64,000 nt of DNA, from assembly GCF_003385235.1 (NCBI RefSeq), contig NZ_PQIA01000012.1, forward strand, positions 62,001 through 126,000, written 5' to 3'. This document shows positions 59,393-64,000 of the stretch, piece by piece (positions within the stretch are counted from its first letter, which is position 1; each line of letters starts with the position of its first letter). The DNA is from Amycolatopsis circi (GTDB lineage: Bacteria > Actinomycetota > Actinomycetes > Mycobacteriales > Pseudonocardiaceae). Both the position numbers and the translations under genes were made by a program. The notes under the pieces are model-generated. The model did not search any database. It had not been told where the DNA came from and saw only the letters and a list, made by a program, of their open reading frames with translations.

Positions 59393-60829
59393 TCAGGCTT
59401 CGACCTCGGATAGATCCCCGGCCCACAGGGTGTGGAACGAGCCGGGACGGTCCACTCGCCGGTAGGTGTGCGCGCCGAAGAAATCGCGCTGTCCCTGCAC
59501 GAGCGCGGCCGGGAGCCGGTCCGCGCGCAGGCCGTCGTAGTACGCCAGGGCGGTCGAGAAGCCGGGCGTCGGGATGCCCAGGCGGACCGCCGTCGAGATC
59601 ACCGAACGCCACGAGTCCTGCGCGTCCTCGACTGCCTTCCGGAAGCCGCCGGACGTGAGCAGCGTCGGGAGGCCCGGCTCGGCGGCGTAGGCGGACGTGA
59701 TGTCGTTGAGGAACTTCGCCCGGATGATGCAGCCGCCGCGCCAGATCGAGGCGACGCGGCCAAGGTCGATGTCCCAGCCGTACTCCGCGGCACCGGCCTG
59801 GATCTGGTTGAAGCCCTGGGCGTACGCGACCACCTTCGACGCGTACAGCGCCTGCTCGACGTCGTCCGCGAAGGTCTCCAGCGCGGACCCGGTGAGCGGC
59901 GTGCGGGTCGGACCGCCCAGGCCGCGCGCGGCCGAACGCAACTCCGTGGACCCGGACAGCGACCGCGCGAAGACCGCTTCCGCGATGCCGCTGATCGGCA
60001 CCCCGAGGTCGAGCCCGATCTGCACGGTCCAGCGGCCGGTGCCCTTCTGCTCCGCCGCGTCCTCGACCACGTCGACGAACGGCTTGCCGGACCCGCCGTC
60101 GACGTGCTTGAGCACCTGTGCGGTGATCTCGATCAAGTACGAGTCGAGCCGCCCGGTGTTCCAGGTGCCGAAGACGTCGGCGATCTCCGCCGGGGAGTAG
60201 CCCGCCGCGCCGCGCAGCAGGTCGAACGACTCCGCGATCAGCTGCATGTCGGCGTACTCGATGCCGTTGTGCACCATTTTGACGAAATGCCCGGCACCGT
60301 CCGCGCCGACGTGCGTGCAGCACGGTTCGCCGTCGACCTTCGCCGAGATGTCCTCGAACAGCGGGCCGAGCGACTCGTAAGACTCCTTGGAGCCGCCGGG
60401 CATGATGCTCGGCCCGTGCAGCGCGCCTTCCTCGCCGCCGGACACGCCGGTGCCGACGAAGTGCAGGCCGCGTTCGCGCAGCGCCTGCTCGCGGCGGCGG
60501 GTGTCCGCGAAGTGCGCGTTGCCCGCGTCCACGATCACGTCGCCTGGCTCCAGCAGCGGCGCGAACTCCTCGATGACGGCGTCGGTCGGGCCGCCCGCCT
60601 TCACCATGATCACGATCTGCCGCGGCCGCTCCAGCGCGTCGACGAACTCCTGCGCGGAGTACGCCGGGATGAAGTCGCCTTCGTCGCCGAACTGCTCGAC
60701 GAGCGAGCGCGTGCGCTCCTCGGAGCGGTTGTGCAGGGCGACCGTATGCCCGTGCCGGGCCAGGTTCCGCGCCAGGTTGCGGCCCATGACCGCGAGGCCG
60801 GTAACCCCGATGCTCGCCTTCTTGCTCAT
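59393..60829 (-). CDS. gnd: 6-phosphogluconate dehydrogenase, decarboxylating
   Basis: 478 residues, the long form of the enzyme. IGVTGLAVMGRNLARNLA is the NADP site (Rossmann), GTGVSGGEEGALHGPSIMPGG and HFVKMVHNGIEYADMQ hold substrate and catalytic residues (Lys, Glu). It makes ribulose-5-phosphate, CO2 and NADPH in the pentose phosphate pathway. ATG 60829 with AAAGG upstream. No other pentose-phosphate gene adjacent. Confidence 0.95.
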   Translation of the reverse strand: MSKKASIGVTGLAVMGRNLARNLARHGHTVALHNRSEERTRSLVEQFGDEGDFIPAYSAQEFVDALERPRQIVIMVKAGGPTDAVIEEFAPLLEPGDVIVDAGNAHFADTRRREQALRERGLHFVGTGVSGGEEGALHGPSIMPGGSKESYESLGPLFEDISAKVDGEPCCTHVGADGAGHFVKMVHNGIEYADMQLIAESFDLLRGAAGYSPAEIADVFGTWNTGRLDSYLIEITAQVLKHVDGGSGKPFVDVVEDAAEQKGTGRWTVQIGLDLGVPISGIAEAVFARSLSGSTELRSAARGLGGPTRTPLTGSALETFADDVEQALYASKVVAYAQGFNQIQAGAAEYGWDIDLGRVASIWRGGCIIRAKFLNDITSAYAAEPGLPTLLTSGGFRKAVEDAQDSWRSVISTAVRLGIPTPGFSTALAYYDGLRADRLPAALVQGQRDFFGAHTYRRVDRPGSFHTLWAGDLSEVEA

Positions 60830-60876
60830 CCGAAACCTTTCCGAAAACCTCTGCCGGATTCCGAGCCTAGTCACCC

Positions 60877-60922
60877 CTCGTGAGTGGCGGCGCCGGTTCT
60901 AACCGGCATTAACACTCACGAG
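60877..60922. terminator. Palindrome CTCGTGAGTG supplying a stop codon
   Basis: CTCGTGAGTG (60877) pairs with CACTCACGAG (60913-60922) and an inner stem GCCGGTT/AACCGGC lies in between. The TGA of the MBL gene (60916-60918, minus) is inside its arm. Lies between gnd and the MBL gene, so it can terminate the latter. Confidence 0.7.
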
Positions 60923-61833
60923 AAGCAGCGGATCGGGCCCCCGTTCCAGGCCAGCATGTCCTTCAGCGGAGCCACCAGATCGAGTGGCGCACCCCACCCT
61001 TCGCCGTCGAGTTCGGCGTACGCCCGGTGCAGGTTCCCGGCGAGGCGCTCCTGTTCGGTCAATTCGGCGAACCGGCCGAGGTCGGTCTCCTTCGCCTGTT
61101 CCAGCGGCGAGCGTCCGGCTGCCTTGCCGGTTTCCGCCGTGCGCTGGACGAACTCCAGGTAGTCGTCGACGACGTCCACTGCTTCGAGCCCGCACGCCGG
61201 GCCGTGCCCGGGCAGGATGACCGCCGGGTCGAGTTCGCGGATCACGTTCAGCGCGGCTCGCCAGCCCGCCACCGAACCCATCAGCGCGAACGGGCTGCCG
61301 CCGTTGAACACCAGGTCGCCGGCGTAGAGCAAGCGCTGCTCGGGCAGCCAGGCCAGGACGTCGTTGGTGGTGTGCGCGGCGTGCCCGGGGTGGATGAGGT
61401 CGATCTGGGTCTGTCCGGCGTAGAGGGTGACCGTGTCGTCGAAGACGAGGTCCGGCACGCGCAGTTCGAGCTTGCCCCAATCGCTGTCGGTGAAGACGCC
61501 CTCGTACCGCTGGATCCCGTCGGCCAGCAGCGTCTCGCGGGTCTTGCGGTGGCCGACGACGGTGGCGCCGCCGACCAGGTAGTTGCCGTTGGTGTGGTCG
61601 CCATGGTGATGCGTGTTGACGAGCGTCGTGACCGGGCCGACGGTGTCGCCTACGGCCGAAAGCAGGGCACGCGTACGCCGTTCGGTCGCGCATGTGTCGA
61701 TAAGCACAGCGTGCCCGTCGGCGGCTACGAAGCCGCAGTTGTTGATGAACCAGGAACCGTCGGGCTGGACGTAGCCGAATGCGCCGTCTGCCAGCTGTTT
61801 GACGCTCGCCGCGCCGGGGGATCGATCGATCAC
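60916..61833 (-). CDS. Metallo-beta-lactamase-fold hydrolase
   Basis: 305 residues. NTHHHGDHTNGN is the HxHxDH zinc motif, GHAAHTTNDVLAWLPEQRLLYAGDLVF and LPGHGP hold the remaining ligands. Likely a hydrolase of lactones, thioesters or similar; no specific substrate visible. Single gene with a palindrome as its end. Confidence 0.85.
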   Translation of the reverse strand: MIDRSPGAASVKQLADGAFGYVQPDGSWFINNCGFVAADGHAVLIDTCATERRTRALLSAVGDTVGPVTTLVNTHHHGDHTNGNYLVGGATVVGHRKTRETLLADGIQRYEGVFTDSDWGKLELRVPDLVFDDTVTLYAGQTQIDLIHPGHAAHTTNDVLAWLPEQRLLYAGDLVFNGGSPFALMGSVAGWRAALNVIRELDPAVILPGHGPACGLEAVDVVDDYLEFVQRTAETGKAAGRSPLEQAKETDLGRFAELTEQERLAGNLHRAYAELDGEGWGAPLDLVAPLKDMLAWNGGPIRCFS

Positions 61834-62113
61834 GCCGACACTATGCCGTCCGGGCGGTCGGCGTGGGGACTCCGTGGCGCAGCTGTGCCCGGAAGTCTCC
61901 TCTTAGTCCGAATGGAGTAGCCGGGATGTCCGCGGCGCCCGGAATCCACTGCTCCGCCAGGGTGACATGCGGGGTGACTGGCGTTCTCGTGCATTTCCTG
62001 AAACGCTGCCGGGTGTCATCATCGAACTCCGTTGGGTCGCAGTGGCCTGGGGTTCGTAGTTCGCGGTCCGGCGGAGCGTCCGTCGGCATAGTGGTCCAGG
62101 AGAGCAAGGGGAG
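61834..62113. other. Gap before the Scr1-type regulator
   Basis: 280 bases. Open frames exist on both strands, but none shows a clear start and domain. AAGGGGAG just before 62114 is the ribosome site of the next gene. Confidence 0.45.
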
Positions 62114-62968
62114 ATGGCGAGCACCGTCACCTCGCGCCGCAAGCAGCTCGGCAACGAGCTCCGGCATGCTCGAAACGCCGCGAAGATGACGCAGCAGCAA
62201 GTCGCCGAGGTACTCGGCTGCACCCAGGGCAAGGTCAACAAGATCGAGTCCGGTGCGGTGGGGGTCAAGCTCGGAGATGTGCGGACCATGCTGAACGCGT
62301 TCGGGATCAACGGCGAAGAAGCCGACACTCTGATGAACCTGGCCCGGGCCGCGGCCGGGCAGCGCGGCCATTGGTCGGGCTACCGGTCGGTGGTGCCGCA
62401 CTGGTTCCGCACCTTCACCGACCTCGAGCCCGCCGCCGCGGAGATCCTCACCTGGCACGGCGAGCGCGTCCCGGGGCCGCTGCAGTCCGAGCACTACATG
62501 CTCAAGCAGTTCACCGAGGCGGGAGCCACCGACGTCACGTCGCTCGTGCGCAACCGGCTCGACCGCAAGGCGGTGTTCGACCAGCAGCAGCCGCCGTATT
62601 ACCGGTTCATCATCAGCGAGGGTGCCCTGCGCCGCGCGCCCGGCGGGTCCGCGCCCGCGGTGATGCTGGACCAGGTGGAGCATCTGCTCGCGCTCGATCG
62701 GCACCCCCGCGTGTACGTGCATGTGCTGCCGTTCAGCGCGAAGCTCGCCGCGGTGCCCAACGACTTCACGATCATGCGGTTCCCGGACCGCACGCGCGAC
62801 TTCGTCTACATCGAACACTCCGCGGGCGGCCTGTACCTCGACGACGTGAAGGACTTCAACATCTTCGTCGACTCATGGGACCGGTTGCGCGGCGCTGCTT
62901 TGGAGCGGGGCGAGACGCGGCAGTTCCTCAAGGAGCTGGCGGAAAGCTACCGCTCGCAGATGATGTGA
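62114..62968 (+). CDS. XRE regulator, Scr1/DUF5753 type
   Basis: 284 residues. N-terminal HTH (AKMTQQQVAEVLGCTQGKVNKIESG) and a C-terminal DUF5753 domain (AEILTWHGERVPGPLQSEHYMLKQF, HVLPFSAKLAAVPNDFTIMRF, VYIEHSAGGLYL). Widespread actinomycete regulators, often paired with a DUF397 gene that is not seen here. AAGGGGAG before the ATG. Its last 41 bases overlap the end of the glycosyltransferase gene on the other strand. Confidence 0.88.
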   Translation: MASTVTSRRKQLGNELRHARNAAKMTQQQVAEVLGCTQGKVNKIESGAVGVKLGDVRTMLNAFGINGEEADTLMNLARAAAGQRGHWSGYRSVVPHWFRTFTDLEPAAAEILTWHGERVPGPLQSEHYMLKQFTEAGATDVTSLVRNRLDRKAVFDQQQPPYYRFIISEGALRRAPGGSAPAVMLDQVEHLLALDRHPRVYVHVLPFSAKLAAVPNDFTIMRFPDRTRDFVYIEHSAGGLYLDDVKDFNIFVDSWDRLRGAALERGETRQFLKELAESYRSQMM

Positions 62969-64000
62969 CCAGCGCTTCGAGCACGGGCACGGTTTCCTCG
63001 GCGCCAGGCAAGGCATTGATCTCTGCTTGCACGCGCTGCGCGGCCTCTCGATAACTGGGATCGTCGAGCACTTTCGCGGCGGCTTGGCAGATTTCGTCCG
63101 GAGTGGACGTTTCCGGGTCGAGTGCGTGGCCGACGTTCAGCGCGGCGCAGCGCCGGGCGTTGCCGGGCTGGTCGGCGCCCATCGGGAAAAGCAGCGACGG
63201 CAGGCCGTGCGAGAGCGCGCCGATCACGCTGCCGGATCCGGCGTGCGAGATCATCAAATCGAGGCGCGGCAACAGTTCGGCTTGCGGCACGAACCGTTCC
63301 ACGCGGACGTGCGCCGGCTGCGGTCCGAACTCGGTGGGGTCGATCTGGGTGCCGACGGTGGCGGTCACGTCTGCGTCCAGTTGGCCTAGCCCGGCGAGCG
63401 TGCGCTCGATGAGGTCGCCGGATTCGAGGTTGAAGTTGGTGCCGAGGGTGAAGTACACGTGCGGCTTCTCGGCGGGCTGCCGGGGCGCGACCGGATCTCG
63501 TTGGCGGAACGAGAAAGTGCCGGGCGGCAGCGGCGAACTGGGGTCGCGAAAGGACGGCGGGATCGGGGAAAGCACCTGCCCGCGGGTCAGCATTTCGAGC
63601 TGCGGATCGTCCGGCAGGCCGTGCGCGGCGCGGGCTTCGGCGAGCGGTTCGGCGAGGAGTTCCTTGCGCAGCAACGTTCCCGCGGCGAGCACCAGGACGG
63701 TGGCGCACGGCAGGCCCAGCACCTCGGCGGCGATCGCGCCGGAGAAGTCCACTTCGTCCCGGACGATCAGGTCCGGCTTCCATTCCCGGGCGATCTCCAG
63801 CAGCACCGGCACGTGTTCCTGAGTCGCGCGGCGGGCGAACAGTTCGCTGATTTCCCAGTCGTCGCGCGCCGGATCGACCGGCGGCATCGGCTGTCGCGTC
63901 ACCCCGGCCTCGCGCGGTTCGTTGACCGCGAAGGTCGTGAACCCGGCTTTGGCCAGCGCGGGTACGTGCGAACCGCCGCCCGCGACCGCTACGGTATGTC
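62928..64000 (-). CDS. Glycosyltransferase, MGT/GT1-like (partial)
   Basis: C-terminal part of a GT-B glycosyltransferase; the start lies beyond 64000. From the window edge it reads TVAVAGGGSHVPALAKAGF, then DLIVRDEVDFSGAIAAEVLGLP, and the donor site PQAELLPRLDLMISHAGSGSV with ALSHGLPSLLFPMGADQPGNA. Related enzymes add sugars to macrolides or other natural products, or inactivate them. Acceptor unknown. Confidence 0.85.
   Translation of the reverse strand, partial: HTVAVAGGGSHVPALAKAGFTTFAVNEPREAGVTRQPMPPVDPARDDWEISELFARRATQEHVPVLLEIAREWKPDLIVRDEVDFSGAIAAEVLGLPCATVLVLAAGTLLRKELLAEPLAEARAAHGLPDDPQLEMLTRGQVLSPIPPSFRDPSSPLPPGTFSFRQRDPVAPRQPAEKPHVYFTLGTNFNLESGDLIERTLAGLGQLDADVTATVGTQIDPTEFGPQPAHVRVERFVPQAELLPRLDLMISHAGSGSVIGALSHGLPSLLFPMGADQPGNARRCAALNVGHALDPETSTPDEICQAAAKVLDDPSYREAAQRVQAEINALPGAEETVPVLEALVTSSASGSFPPAP

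Noticed and set aside
61841..62818. Minus-strand frame opposite the Scr1-type regulator
   Set aside because: Mostly a mirror of the regulator; only its last 50 codons lie in the gap and they have no clear start.

Overview
The window is 64 kb of high-GC actinomycete chromosome. The gene types (a glnX-glnH-pknG unit, Scr1-type regulators, a SigE-family ECF factor, many short or leaderless upstream regions) fit Pseudonocardiaceae, probably Amycolatopsis or a close relative. The genus is an inference from gene content and style, not from a database match.

Layout. 1-2228: the start of a lipoprotein gene, a decayed VOC/glyoxalase gene behind a DUF1801 gene, and a divergent TetR regulator with two matching operators. 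2229-13797: an integrative and conjugative element of the pSAM2/AICE type in the 3' end of a tRNA-Lys gene, bounded by a 36-bp direct repeat. Its order is att, a low-GC three-gene cargo with an ImmA/IrrE-type zinc protease, a Pif-like NUDIX gene with an XRE/DUF5919 regulator, a Pra-like gene, an XRE/DUF5753 regulator, FtsK-type Tra, RepSA-like HUH Rep, Xis, Int, att. 13860-20010: epoxide hydrolase and WYL regulator, a thioesterase plus hydroxyacid-oxoacid transhydrogenase pair, a ThDP enzyme and a small unknown gene. 20089-33789: two cold-shock genes that share a leader element, a copper chaperone, an NAD-kinase-like protein, the GlnX-GlnH-PknG amino-acid sensing unit, a ProP-like transporter, a sigma factor with its putative membrane regulator, and an L,D-transpeptidase. 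35869-36134: tRNA-Glu, tRNA-Asp and tRNA-Phe. 36395-47214: a Tat-exported GH9 enzyme, a trypsin-like protease followed by a decaying tandem array of its own 3' end, an arylamine N-acetyltransferase, a PAS-GGDEF-EAL protein, membrane proteins and an APC permease. 47642-64000: a PLP decarboxylase, a relic PPOX/TetR pair, an NCS2 permease, a MetE-like protein, a truncated NIPSNAP fragment, a double-HTH MerR with an erythromycin-esterase homologue, a ferredoxin reductase beside a dead pobA, an AlbA_2/Schlafen regulator under a very large palindrome, a self-regulated Clp-N protein, 6-phosphogluconate dehydrogenase, a metallo-beta-lactamase-fold enzyme, an Scr1-type regulator and a partial glycosyltransferase.

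Three themes cut across the genes. (1) A family of long perfect palindromes (24-bp arms, consensus starting CCGTGAAGG or CCGTGAGGGG) sits at gene ends, and sometimes supplies the stop codon or truncates a gene. (2) Several regulators have operators that can be read directly: TetR at 1460-1538, the Clp-N protein at 58561-58605, AlbA_2 at 56754-56811, and MerR-type 19-bp-spacer promoters at 39831 and 53301. (3) Five genes are decayed (VOC, PPOX, TetR, NIPSNAP, pobA), so this is a chromosomal region under turnover. The best candidate for an undescribed system is the low-GC cargo cassette at 2879-5265 inside the integrative element.
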